Of a stretch of DNA of 64,000 bases, positions 17,076-25,444 are shown piece after piece. Every line of letters begins with the position of its first letter. Within the stretch, counting starts at the first letter, position 1. Position numbers and translations under genes: made by a program. Below the pieces are notes generated by a model. The model was given only the letters and a program-made list of their open reading frames with translations, had not been told where the DNA came from and did no database searches. Location: the NCBI GenBank assembly GCA_002348185.1, contig DDYW01000181.1:4254-68253 (forward strand), given 5' to 3'. The DNA comes from Candidatus Hydrogenedentes bacterium UBA2224. Its GTDB lineage: Bacteria > Hydrogenedentota > Hydrogenedentia > Hydrogenedentales > SLHB01.

Positions 17076-18019
17076 TGGTAAGACTGAGGAGTGGCCGCGA
17101 CCTCTTCCATCGCTGGGAGGGCAATCCAGTCCTCGCCCTGGAGGACATGCCTTTCCGCTGCAACACGGTGTTCAACGGCACGCCCGTGAAGATCGGCAAC
17201 GAGTACCTGCTGCTGATCCGGGTCGAGGGTCAGCAGGGCTACTCCTTTTTTGCCCTGGCCCGCAGCCGCGACGGCTATCATTTCGAGGTGCATCCGGAAC
17301 CGGTTCTGCTGCCCGCTCAGGACCGGCCCTGGAATGACTATGAGTGCGGAGGCATCGAGGATCCCCGGGCCACGTTCATTGACGGAACGTACTATGTCCT
17401 GTACACGGCCGTCTCCGGAAGAGGCTACCGGATCGCCCTCGCCCACACCGCGGACTTCCTCTCTTTCCAGCGGCTCGGCTACATCTCCGAACCCGGCAAT
17501 AAGGACGGGGTGCTCTTCCCGGAACGGATAAACGGCCACTACGTCCGGCTCGACCGCCCCTTCGGCAGAGGCATCGGCAGCATCTGGATCTCCTATTCGA
17601 AAGACCTGCTCCATTGGGGCAATTCCAGGGTGCTGTTGGCCCCGCGGCCGGGCTATTGGGACGAGTTCCGCGTCGGCGCCTCCGCCCCGCCCATCCGTAC
17701 CGACGCGGGCTGGCTCGAGATCTACCACGGAACCAAAATGACGTCGTCCGGCCCCATTTACCGCACCGGAACCGCCCTGCTCGACCTCGAAGACCCCTCC
17801 CGGGTCCTCGCGCGCTGTGACGTGCCGCTCCTCTCCCCCAGAACCGACTACGAACGCATCGGCGACGTCGGCAATGTGGTCTTCGCCTGCGGCGCCGTTG
17901 TCGAGCCCGACACCAGCGTCAAGCTCTACTACGGCGCGGCGGACACCTCCGTCTGCGTCGCGACCGCCCGGCTCCAGGACATCGTCGACTGCACCCTCAA
18001 CGGCAGCAGGCCGGTTTGA
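17075..18019 (+). CDS. GH130-type glycosidase/glycoside phosphorylase, copy 2
   Basis: 314 residues, a clear paralogue of the upstream gene: RWEGNPVLALEDMPFR, ALARSRDGYHFEV, GGIEDPRATFIDGTYYVLYTA (the canonical GH130 block near residue 98), SIWISYSKDLLHWG, and LYYGAADTSVCVA at the end. The family phosphorylases release mannose-1-phosphate from beta-mannosides; some members are hydrolases. There is no signal peptide, so a cytosolic substrate taken up as an oligosaccharide is likely. It starts one base inside the stop of copy 1, with AGGAAGG upstream. The complete EDPR motif suggests that this copy is the standard enzyme. Confidence 0.9.
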   Translation: MVRLRSGRDLFHRWEGNPVLALEDMPFRCNTVFNGTPVKIGNEYLLLIRVEGQQGYSFFALARSRDGYHFEVHPEPVLLPAQDRPWNDYECGGIEDPRATFIDGTYYVLYTAVSGRGYRIALAHTADFLSFQRLGYISEPGNKDGVLFPERINGHYVRLDRPFGRGIGSIWISYSKDLLHWGNSRVLLAPRPGYWDEFRVGASAPPIRTDAGWLEIYHGTKMTSSGPIYRTGTALLDLEDPSRVLARCDVPLLSPRTDYERIGDVGNVVFACGAVVEPDTSVKLYYGAADTSVCVATARLQDIVDCTLNGSRPV

Positions 18020-18065
18020 GCCAGGCCATCGAGTCTCTGCGCTGGAATCGCCGGAAAAGACAAAG

Positions 18066-18098
18066 AACGGCTGGGCATGTTCCTCACGCCCAGCCGTT
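18066..18098. terminator. Hairpin terminator between GH130 copy 2 and the PEP-CTERM gene
   Basis: Perfect 11-bp stem AACGGCTGGGC/GCCCAGCCGTT with an 11-base loop. T-rich sequence follows on both strands (weakly), so it may serve both convergent genes. Confidence 0.65.
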
Positions 18099-18147
18099 TG
18101 CTGTTTGAGATTCGGTTTCCGTGCGCCCCAGGCGCCCGGTTCCTGCC

Positions 18148-18840
18148 TCAGTTGTGCTTCCGCCGCAGCAAGCCTTTGAGAGCCAGACCGGCCATGCCCA
18201 GTCCCACAAGCGCCATCGAAGCCGGCTCGGGCACCGGCGCCGCGCCGTCCAATTCCCCAAAGTAACCGCAGACTATATTCGTGTACGTCCCATCACCGTT
18301 GGCATAGTAATTGGTTTGCGGCAGTCCGCTGAAGCCCAGCAGCAGCGTGACGGAGACCGGTTCTTCGATGGGGCTGAGATTGGCGTTACGATACGACATG
18401 TAGCCGTTCGCGCTGTTGTTGTATTCGTCAAGCAGCGCCGTGACCTCCATTTCGAATTCAAAGTGCGTCACCAAGCCGGTATCCGGGTCCTTGGTGTACT
18501 CGTACGTGTGGAAATGCCAGTCGGTGATATCGCCAATGTAGCTGGCCACACCCGCCTCGGCGTCCACGGGATCAAACCACGGCGCCGCCGGATCATTGCC
18601 GAAGGACACCCACCCCAGATAGCCGACATTCCCAACCGGATCGTACGCCTCAACGTACCACTGCGGGTGGCCATAAGCGAAAAACATGCCTATCGATCCC
18701 AGTTCATCGTCCCACAGGCTTCCCGCCCCAGTAACGATGCTCGGGTCCGTGAGCGAATTGTACGTGCCCCCCAACGGTGCGGCCACCGCGCTCCCCACAA
18801 CCAACAGACAGACAGCCAATGCAAGAACTGTGCTCTTCAT
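18148..18840 (-). CDS. PEP-CTERM sorted secreted protein
   Basis: 230 residues. A signal peptide (STVLALAVCLLVVGSAVA) opens the protein. The tail is a textbook PEP-CTERM: VPEPASMALVGLG, a hydrophobic helix AGLALKGLL and a basic RRKH end. Such tails are cut by exosortase (EpsH/XrtA type), usually with matrix polysaccharide production. The body (about 25-200) is beta-rich and acidic and has no recognised domain. AAGGAG sits 7 bases before the ATG. No exosortase gene is in the window. A ~500-base non-coding stretch lies upstream. Confidence 0.9.
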   Translation of the reverse strand: MKSTVLALAVCLLVVGSAVAAPLGGTYNSLTDPSIVTGAGSLWDDELGSIGMFFAYGHPQWYVEAYDPVGNVGYLGWVSFGNDPAAPWFDPVDAEAGVASYIGDITDWHFHTYEYTKDPDTGLVTHFEFEMEVTALLDEYNNSANGYMSYRNANLSPIEEPVSVTLLLGFSGLPQTNYYANGDGTYTNIVCGYFGELDGAAPVPEPASMALVGLGMAGLALKGLLRRKHN

Positions 18841-19200
18841 CCCGAACTCCTTCTGTATTTTGGCCCGCGCAGACAGACACGGGCCTGACTCCCACCACTG
18901 TGGTAAGCAGCAAGATTCATACCCGAACGCGTAAGCATCACACGAGCGTTGGGGGGGAAAGAGTGTATACCGGATACCGTCCCATCTCGCTGCTCCGCGG
19001 GAATCTATCTAACTGACTGTCCGGCAATGCATTACCATAACTCGCTTATTACCTGACTCCCCATGCATTGTTCACTTGACGATAGAAATGTTCCGTACTC
19101 ATGAAGACAGATGGTTATCAAGAACATTTGAATGTGAGGCAACTGGTGGGGCAACTGCCGGTCAAGTTAGTCAGAACTGAATAATAGTTACGCACAGATC

Positions 19201-19218
19201 TTTGTCAGAGATGACAAA
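19201..19218. promoter_or_regulatory. Perfect palindrome, candidate operator
   Basis: TTTGTCA-GAGA-TGACAAA, perfect 7-bp arms, in the 505-base gene-free stretch 18841-19345 between the PEP-CTERM gene and pdxH. This stretch is noticeably more AT-rich in the middle than its surroundings. It lies ~360 bases upstream of the PEP-CTERM start, so a link to that gene is only a guess. Nothing else was recognised in the stretch. Confidence 0.4.
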
Positions 19219-19345
19219 CCGACGCGGGTCTGGCTCGCCTGAGCCCAAAGAGAAGGGCCGCCTTCCCGGCACATTCCGAATTCACCAGACACTAACCCGC
19301 ACACCGAACGGGGAGGATTGCCGACGAACCGGGGGCTTCTTAGAG

Positions 19346-19939
19346 TCAGGGATAAAGGCGGCGTAAAACCCAGTTTCCGTTCTCCGCCCGGATGTAGAGG
19401 ACACGTTCGTGGAGCCGGTGGGGCATTTCCTGCCAGAACTCGATGCGCGCGGGTTTCAGGCGATAGCCCGACCAGAACGGGGGCCGTGGGACGTCCCGGT
19501 TTGCATAGCGCTGTTCAGTCTCCTGGAAGCGCCGAAGGAGTTCGTCCCGGTGCGTCAATTCAGCGGATTGGTCCGAGGCCCATGCGCCGAGCTGGCTTTC
19601 CCGGGGACGGCTTGCAAAATAGGCGTCGGCCTCCGCGTCGTCAACCGGCTCCACCCGACCCTCCACGCGGACCTGCCGGCCCAGCTCGCGCCAGTGAAAA
19701 CAGAGGGCGGCGCGGGGGTTTTCGGCAAGGTCGGCGGCTTTACGACTGTTCAGGTTGGTGTAGAACACAAACCCGTTCGCGTCGCAGTCCTTGAGCAGCA
19801 CCATGCGGACGGACGGCTGGGTCTCGGCATTCACGGTTGCGAGCGCCACGCATTCGGGGAGAGACACCCCTGTTTCGCGGGCTTCCCCCATCCAGGCCAG
19901 AAACATCGCGATCGGCTCGCCTGATACGGGTATCACCAT
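19346..19939 (-). CDS. pdxH: Pyridoxamine 5'-phosphate oxidase
   Basis: 197 residues, slightly shorter than the ~215 of E. coli PdxH because the N-terminal tail is reduced. FMN- and PLP-binding blocks are intact: SVRMVLLKDCDANGFVFYTN, SRKAADLAENPRAALCFHW, GRVEPV, the SRPRESQLGAWAS block, and the C-terminal PFWSGYRLKPARIEFWQ followed by RLHERV. It oxidises pyridoxine/pyridoxamine phosphate to PLP. An AAGGTGG site precedes the ATG. It lies 46 bases downstream of ackA on the same strand, so it may be the last gene of a pta-ackA-pdxH unit. Confidence 0.95.
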   Translation of the reverse strand: MVIPVSGEPIAMFLAWMGEARETGVSLPECVALATVNAETQPSVRMVLLKDCDANGFVFYTNLNSRKAADLAENPRAALCFHWRELGRQVRVEGRVEPVDDAEADAYFASRPRESQLGAWASDQSAELTHRDELLRRFQETEQRYANRDVPRPPFWSGYRLKPARIEFWQEMPHRLHERVLYIRAENGNWVLRRLYP

Positions 19940-19985
19940 GCATCCACCTTGAGGTAAACCGTCCCGGCGGCCCGGCGCCGCGGGA

Positions 19986-21245
19986 TCACTTCACCAGCGC
20001 CGCTTCCCGGGAATCCGAACCGCGGGCCTCTTCCACCAGGCGCCCTGTGTCGGAGGCAATGACCAGTTCCTCATCCGTGGGGATGACCAGCACGCGCACC
20101 TTCGAATCGGCCGTGGCGATGTCCGTCGCGGACCGGGCGTTTTTCTCGGGGTCGATTTTCAGCCCGAGATAGTTGGCATTCTGTAGAATGCGCGCGCGCA
20201 TGGCCGCCCCGTTTTCCCCGATGCCGCCTGTGAACACGATGGCGTCCACGCCGTTCATCACCATGGCGTAACTGCCGATATAGCGGGCGACGCGATAGGA
20301 AAACATATTCAGAGCGAGTTCACTGGCGGCCTCGCCTTCGGCGGCGAGACGCTCGATGTCGCGCACGTCGGCCTTCCCGCAGATGCCTTTGAGCCCGCTC
20401 ATTTTGTTCAGGGTCGCATCGACCTCGTCGGCGCTCATCCCCAGCTCCCGAATGAGGAAGAGCGGGATGGCCGGGTCCAGGTCGCCGGACCGGGTGCCCA
20501 TCATGACGCCTTCGAGCGGGGTCAATCCCATGCTGGTATCCACCGATTTCCCGCCTTTGACGGCCGTGATGCTGCACCCATTGCCCAGGTGGCAGGTGAT
20601 GACCCGGGTCTTGTCCGCGGGTTTGTCCAACAGCTCGATGGCCTTTTGCGAGACGTAGCGGTGCGAGGTGCCGTGGAATCCGTACCGGCGCACGCCATGC
20701 TGTTTATAGAAGTCCATGGGAATGCCATAGAGATAGGCGTTCCGGGGAATGGTGTGGTGGAATGCCGTATCAAACACCGCCACCTGCGGGGTGTTCTTGA
20801 AAATCTTCTCGCAGGCTTCGATGCCGAGAATGGCGGGCGGATTGTGCAACGGCGCCAGTTTCGCGCATTTCCGGATCCCTGCCAGGACCGCGTCGTCGAT
20901 GATCGTCGACCCCGTGAACTCTTCGCCGCCATGAACGACGCGGTGGCCGATCCCCTCGATTTCCGAAAGGTCGCTGACGATGCCGCACGTGTCGCTCATG
21001 AGCAGTTTGCAGAGGGCATGGATCGCGTCGGAGTGGTTCTTGATCTCCAGTCCATGGGGTCCCCGCAGGATCTCCTGACTGGCGCAGGCTTCCCATTTCG
21101 TCAGGCAGCACCCGCAGTTCATGATGGGACCCGACAAGCCGATGCGTTCTATCATTCCCTTGGCGATGGCCTGGGGCGACGTACCGTATTCGTACACCTT
21201 GTATTTGACCGACGAGGACCCGCTGTTAATCACAAGAACCTTCAT
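19986..21245 (-). CDS. ackA: Acetate kinase
   Basis: 419 residues, slightly longer than the usual ~400. Signature residues are in place: VINSGSSSVKYKV at the N-terminus, GHRVVHGGE near 95, FDTAFHHT, YGFHGTSHRYV with the catalytic His, HLGNGCS, GTRSGDLDP with the catalytic Arg, and FTGGIGENG near 330. It interconverts acetyl phosphate plus ADP with acetate plus ATP. A small Cys-rich insert (NCGCCLTKWEACAS) lies near residue 45. The ATG at 21245 was chosen by the family N-terminus; the longer frame upstream overlaps pta and is a shadow. It follows pta by 61 bases. Confidence 0.96.
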   Translation of the reverse strand: MKVLVINSGSSSVKYKVYEYGTSPQAIAKGMIERIGLSGPIMNCGCCLTKWEACASQEILRGPHGLEIKNHSDAIHALCKLLMSDTCGIVSDLSEIEGIGHRVVHGGEEFTGSTIIDDAVLAGIRKCAKLAPLHNPPAILGIEACEKIFKNTPQVAVFDTAFHHTIPRNAYLYGIPMDFYKQHGVRRYGFHGTSHRYVSQKAIELLDKPADKTRVITCHLGNGCSITAVKGGKSVDTSMGLTPLEGVMMGTRSGDLDPAIPLFLIRELGMSADEVDATLNKMSGLKGICGKADVRDIERLAAEGEAASELALNMFSYRVARYIGSYAMVMNGVDAIVFTGGIGENGAAMRARILQNANYLGLKIDPEKNARSATDIATADSKVRVLVIPTDEELVIASDTGRLVEEARGSDSREAALVK

Positions 21246-21306
21246 AAAGCCTTTCTCCAGAGCCCAATCCGCAATACATTCGGAATAGACGAACGGGACG
21301 CGCCCT

Positions 21307-22305
21307 TTATTGTAACACCTGGCTCTGCACCACCGTGATGGCGGCCACACCCACGATATCTTCGGGCGTGCAGCCTCGCGACAGATCATTGATCGGCAGC
21401 CGGGTGCCCTGGATGATGGGACCGTAGGCCTCGGCCCCGCCGAGATACTGCACCAGCTTGTACGCGATGTTGCCCGCGTCCAGATTCGGGAAGACCAGCA
21501 CTTTCGCATGCCCCGCCACTTCGCTGTTCGGCGCCTTGCTGCGGCCGACGCGTTCCGAAAGCGCCGCATCTCCCTGGAGTTCCCCGTCGATCCGGACTTT
21601 CGAGTCCGGTCCAAACACCTCCAGCGCCCGCTGTTGCGCCAGCGCCGTGGCCTTGACCACTTTCTGCGTGAGCGGACTCTTCGCCGACCCTTTGGTGGAG
21701 TAGGAAAGCATCGCCACCGTCGGCTCGATGTCAAACGTCATCGCGGACTGGGCCGTTGCCACGGCAATCTCGGCCAACTGCTCTTCATTCGGGTCCTCGA
21801 CCAGGCCGCTGTCCGCGAACAGATACGTCACATCCTCGAACGCCATAAAGAAAAACGCCGAGGCCAGCCGTGCCCCCGGCGCGGTCTTGAGAATCTGCAG
21901 CGCCGGCCGCAGCGTGTCGCTGGTGGAATGCGACGCGCCCGCCACGAGTCCCTGGGCCTTCCCTTTCTGCAGAAGCATTATCCCGTGCGGGATGTATTGC
22001 TGCATGGCGGCCCGGGCCTGCTCTTCCGTGATCCCCTTGTGCTTTCGCATTTCGTAGTATTCCTGGGCGAATTCATCGGCCCAGGGCGCCGTCAACGGGT
22101 CCACGATCTCGAACTCTTCGGTAATCCCGAGCCCCTTGAGTTTTTTCGACACGGCGTCCGCAGCGCCAATCAGGGTCACCGGCGCAATCTTCCGCGCCTG
22201 AATCTCCTTCGCCGCCTTCAATACGCGCTCGTCTTCCGTCTCCGGCAATACGATGGTTCGCGGATTGGCTTGCGCCCTCTCGATGACCCGGTCAATGAAC
22301 CCCAT
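21307..22305 (-). CDS. pta: Phosphate acetyltransferase, short form
   Basis: 332 residues, the single-domain bacterial Pta without the N-terminal DRTGG regulatory part. It shows RTIVLPETEDERVLKAA at the start, GLVAGASHSTSDTLRPAL near 120, YLFADSGL near 160, MLSYSTKGSA near 200, VLVFPNLDAGNIAYKL near 270 and GPIIQGTRLPINDLSRG near the end. It converts acetyl-CoA and phosphate to acetyl phosphate, which AckA uses to make ATP. Together they form the overflow or fermentative acetate route. An AAGGG lies ~11 bases before the ATG. No clear -10/-35 was read upstream. Confidence 0.96.
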   Translation of the reverse strand: MGFIDRVIERAQANPRTIVLPETEDERVLKAAKEIQARKIAPVTLIGAADAVSKKLKGLGITEEFEIVDPLTAPWADEFAQEYYEMRKHKGITEEQARAAMQQYIPHGIMLLQKGKAQGLVAGASHSTSDTLRPALQILKTAPGARLASAFFFMAFEDVTYLFADSGLVEDPNEEQLAEIAVATAQSAMTFDIEPTVAMLSYSTKGSAKSPLTQKVVKATALAQQRALEVFGPDSKVRIDGELQGDAALSERVGRSKAPNSEVAGHAKVLVFPNLDAGNIAYKLVQYLGGAEAYGPIIQGTRLPINDLSRGCTPEDIVGVAAITVVQSQVLQ

Positions 22306-22529
22306 GTCTCACACACCCTTTCTTGACAGCTCCCTGAACACAACCCACCCACAGAAAACGGTTCCCAGAATAGAGGGTGCTATCGCGTACGCGCCGCCGC
22401 GTGTGGAATTCGGGCAGCCGCCTCCATTGAGACTTGAACCCTGCGCATTCCCGGCAAATCACAGTCCGGACTCACCATATTCGAAACAGGGACAACAAAA
22501 CGTAGTCTAGAACAATGCCAAAAGCAGTG

Positions 22530-24152
22530 TCAACGTAGCCCCGGAACCCCTGCCGCACGCGCGATATGCCGCAAGCAACGCGCATGATCGACCGACGGCT
22601 GGATCAGACAGACGCACAGTTCGCGCAGCGCCTCGTCGTCCAGGGCATCCAGTCGCAGCGCATTCCGGGCGCGCCCGGGGGTGCGGAAGGCCCACAGCAA
22701 TTCCCCGGCATACGGCGGGCGCACGATTTCCTTCTTGGGCTTGCCGCGTTTGATCTGGCTGAGCGACTTTTCCAGGCGTTCGGCCGATGCGCCCGGCAGC
22801 CCCTCGAGACTGGCCATTCCGTCGTGCGCGAGGTTCACCACCGCCGGTTCAATCAGCAGCGGCATGAGCCAGCGCTCCAGCTCGTTTTCGAGAATCCCGC
22901 CCAGCAGAAACTCCTCAGGCAGAGGCTGGCTGCCGCTCTTCAAGACGCGCAGCATCTGCCGCGACTGCTCCGAGAAGCGCTCCCATCCCGGAAGCCAGGC
23001 GTCCAGAGCCTCCCCCACGCGGTCCGGAATGGTCAGAGTCAGCAGCATGCCGTTCTTTTCGGCGAGGCATTCCACGGTTCCCCCGTGAAATTCCTGAATG
23101 CCACGGCGGATGGAGGCAAGATAGACCGTCTCGCCCGCGGCGCACTGGGTGCCCTCCATCTCGATGAGGCTGGAGACCTGGCGCGCGTCGGCGTCGTAAT
23201 CCACCATGAACGCCACCCGGCCGCCGCGGGGCAGGATCATGAAGGCATGCTGAACCGCGCCCTGCCAGACTCGGGCAAGCACCGGCCGCGTCATCAGAAT
23301 GGGAGGGATCTCCCGCTCCGCAAACACGTCCACCGCGATGGCGCGCTCCCCCGCCTCGGAAGTGTTCAGGGAGACGACATTGCGGATGCTGCGCAGGACA
23401 TCCGCGGGGCCGGGCCGCGCAGGGCCGTCAAGCAGGGAAAGACAGGCTTCCGCCTGCGCAAGGCCGCCGGTCCACACAGGGGCCGCCTGCGGGCCGCTGT
23501 CTTGAGCGGCCTGGCACGCCTTGATCGCCCGACCCAGCTTTGATACGCATTCGACCAGCGGAACGAGGCTCTCGTCCGAGACTTCCGGTTCGCGCATGCC
23601 CTGCATCCGAAGTTCCAGCCCCGACGGTGTACGGCGGATCCGGCCCCCGCGGGTCGCGACCGTCCAGCGTTCGCAGAGCGTCTCGAAGGTCACGGGGAGG
23701 TCGCCTCCCACGCGCAGGCGCTCGGGAAACGCGCCGGGGCCATCCAGGGTCAGGGTAATGCGCGGGATTCCCTCTTCCTCAAACAACTCCGCCAGGAGCA
23801 CCGCGTCTTCGTAGAGCTGCACGCCGTCCAGCAGCGTCGACAGGCACGCCCACGCCTGCGCCGGGTCGCATACACAGGACGGTACGGCATCCGTCACCAT
23901 GGCGCACCGATCGTTCTCGAGGTGTTCCGCGTGCGCCTTCAGCCACGCGGCGGGGTCGCAGGTCTCGTAGACGGGCGGCCGGAAAATGTCGAGATAGAGC
24001 CGGGCGGATGCCAGCGGCCTCAGAACATCCGCACAATCCTCCGGCGTGCTGGAGGGATCAACGCTTCGCGCCGCAAGCGATTCGCGAACCCGCGCGATGG
24101 CCGGTTCGATTATGGTGGCCGTCGTGTGCATGGCGTGGCTCAGTGTACGCAT
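22530..24152 (-). CDS. Uncharacterised protein, possibly two degenerate HATPase-like folds
   Basis: 540 residues, soluble, no signal peptide. Not confidently recognised. Residues ~280-375 (ARVWQGAVQHAFMILPRGGRVAFMVDY, then GGTVECLAEKNGMLLTLTIP) have the order of a histidine-kinase ATPase domain: helix where the N-box would be, strand pair, and the final GG-strand. The Asn of the N-box and the DxGxG loop are missing. A stretch near 90-180 (DPAQAWACLSTLLDGVQLYEDA, then a beta sheet) has a similar outline. The tail (380-540) is helical. It may be a signalling relic without ATPase activity. The ATG at 24152 was kept; 24131 is an alternative. It is divergent from the DUF4432 gene. Confidence 0.55.
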   Translation of the reverse strand: MRTLSHAMHTTATIIEPAIARVRESLAARSVDPSSTPEDCADVLRPLASARLYLDIFRPPVYETCDPAAWLKAHAEHLENDRCAMVTDAVPSCVCDPAQAWACLSTLLDGVQLYEDAVLLAELFEEEGIPRITLTLDGPGAFPERLRVGGDLPVTFETLCERWTVATRGGRIRRTPSGLELRMQGMREPEVSDESLVPLVECVSKLGRAIKACQAAQDSGPQAAPVWTGGLAQAEACLSLLDGPARPGPADVLRSIRNVVSLNTSEAGERAIAVDVFAEREIPPILMTRPVLARVWQGAVQHAFMILPRGGRVAFMVDYDADARQVSSLIEMEGTQCAAGETVYLASIRRGIQEFHGGTVECLAEKNGMLLTLTIPDRVGEALDAWLPGWERFSEQSRQMLRVLKSGSQPLPEEFLLGGILENELERWLMPLLIEPAVVNLAHDGMASLEGLPGASAERLEKSLSQIKRGKPKKEIVRPPYAGELLWAFRTPGRARNALRLDALDDEALRELCVCLIQPSVDHARCLRHIARAAGVPGLR

Positions 24153-24178
24153 CCCGCTGGCGCTGTTCCAGCGTGTTT

Positions 24179-24207
24179 TTGCATGCCGCGCCTCAAAGGC
24201 TTAGAGT
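24179..24207 (+). promoter_or_regulatory. Candidate promoter for the DUF4432 gene
   Basis: TTGCAT, 17 bases, TAGAGT, about 42 bases before the ATG at 24249, in the 96-base divergent gap. Confidence 0.55.
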
Positions 24208-24248
24208 ATCGGTCAATACAACAGCCATTCCATGCGGAGGGAGTCACC

Positions 24249-25382
24249 ATGGAAATCTACGGAAAGAAATACAGCACGAAAGAACTGCGCACGCGCGTGG
24301 GCAACATGGACCAGATTGCGGGCATCCGGACCGTTCAACTGGATGACGGCAACGAACGGCCGACCCGCGCGGCGATCATTCATACCGGAGCGGGACTCGA
24401 GCTCACCGTGCTCCTGGACCGCTGTCTCGACATCTCCGCCGCGTCCTTCAACGGCAAAGCCATGGGCTGGCGTTCCACCACGGGCGATGTGGCCCCGCAG
24501 TATTATGAGGCCGAGTGGCTCCGGTGGCTGCGCAGCTATTTCGGCGGGCTGGTCACGACCTGCGGCCTGATGAACGTGGGCGCTCCCGACGAGGCCAGCG
24601 CCCTCCGGGGCACCGGCCTCCACGGCCGCATCGGCAACACCCCCGCAAAGAACATCAAAATCACCCAGGAATGGCAGGGCAACGACTACGTCCTGAGCGT
24701 CTCGGGGACCATGCGCGAGACGGTCGTCTTCGGCGAGAACCTGACCCTGACGCGCACCGTATCGACCCGGCTCGGTGAGAAACGGTTCTGGATTCACGAT
24801 GTCGTGACCAACGACGGGTTCAAACCGGCGAAGTACATGCTGCTCTACCACTGCAACATCGGCTGGCCCGTGGTCGACCAGGGCTCCGAGATCATCGCCC
24901 CCAGCCGGTATGCCGCTCCGCGCGACGCCGAGGCCGAGGCCGGAAAACAGGACTGGTACAAGCTTGATCCGCCGACCCACGGGTACCGGGAAAAGGTCTA
25001 TTACCACGACATGGCGGCAGACCCCCGCGGCAACGTCACAGCCGCCATTGTCAACAGCGGGTTCAAGGGCAAGGGCGAAGGTATCGGCGTGTACCTCAAA
25101 TACAACAAGAAGGAACTGCCCCGCTTCGCCGAATGGAAACAGATGGGCGAGCAGGATTACGTGGTCGGCTTCGAGCCCTGCAATTGCGGCGTCGAGGGCC
25201 GCGCCGTTGACGACAAACTGGGTCTCCTCCACGCGCTCCGGCCCGGCCAGAGCCAGGACGTGCATCTTGAATTCGGCGCGTTGACCCGCGCCAGCGAAGT
25301 CGCTGCCCTTCGAAAGGCCTGCGGCAGGGTCAAGACGGAAATCGTGGACAGTTACAAGCGCTTCGTCAAGAAACCCCGGTAG
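24249..25382 (+). CDS. DUF4432 / aldose-1-epimerase-like protein
   Basis: 377 residues. The blocks LELTVLLDRCLDISAASFNG near 50, AEWLRWLRSYFGGLVTTCGLMNVG near 90 and GLHGRIGN near 125 are typical of the DUF4432 proteins, which share the galactose mutarotase beta-sandwich. Later blocks are LYHCNIGWPVVD and the C-terminal GFEPCNCGVEGR. These proteins are thought to act on sugar anomers or related sugar isomerisation, but few have been tested. No signal peptide, so cytosolic. GGAGGG precedes the ATG. A perfect hairpin follows the stop. Confidence 0.85.
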   Translation: MEIYGKKYSTKELRTRVGNMDQIAGIRTVQLDDGNERPTRAAIIHTGAGLELTVLLDRCLDISAASFNGKAMGWRSTTGDVAPQYYEAEWLRWLRSYFGGLVTTCGLMNVGAPDEASALRGTGLHGRIGNTPAKNIKITQEWQGNDYVLSVSGTMRETVVFGENLTLTRTVSTRLGEKRFWIHDVVTNDGFKPAKYMLLYHCNIGWPVVDQGSEIIAPSRYAAPRDAEAEAGKQDWYKLDPPTHGYREKVYYHDMAADPRGNVTAAIVNSGFKGKGEGIGVYLKYNKKELPRFAEWKQMGEQDYVVGFEPCNCGVEGRAVDDKLGLLHALRPGQSQDVHLEFGALTRASEVAALRKACGRVKTEIVDSYKRFVKKPR

Positions 25383-25404
25383 CTGTCCCGCGCTGGATAC
25401 CTGG

Positions 25405-25438
25405 GGCGCCTCTCCTGTCAGTTATCGGGAGAGGCGCC
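25405..25438. terminator. Terminator hairpin after the DUF4432 gene
   Basis: Perfect 11-bp stem GGCGCCTCTCC/GGAGAGGCGCC with a 12-base loop in the 62-base gap between two converging genes. The T tract is weak (CCTTTC). Confidence 0.65.
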
Positions 25439-25444
25439 TCCCTT

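Noticed and set aside
22400..22500. tRNA-like text (GGTTCAAGTC on the minus strand)
   Set aside because: No acceptor, D or anticodon stem can be formed around it.
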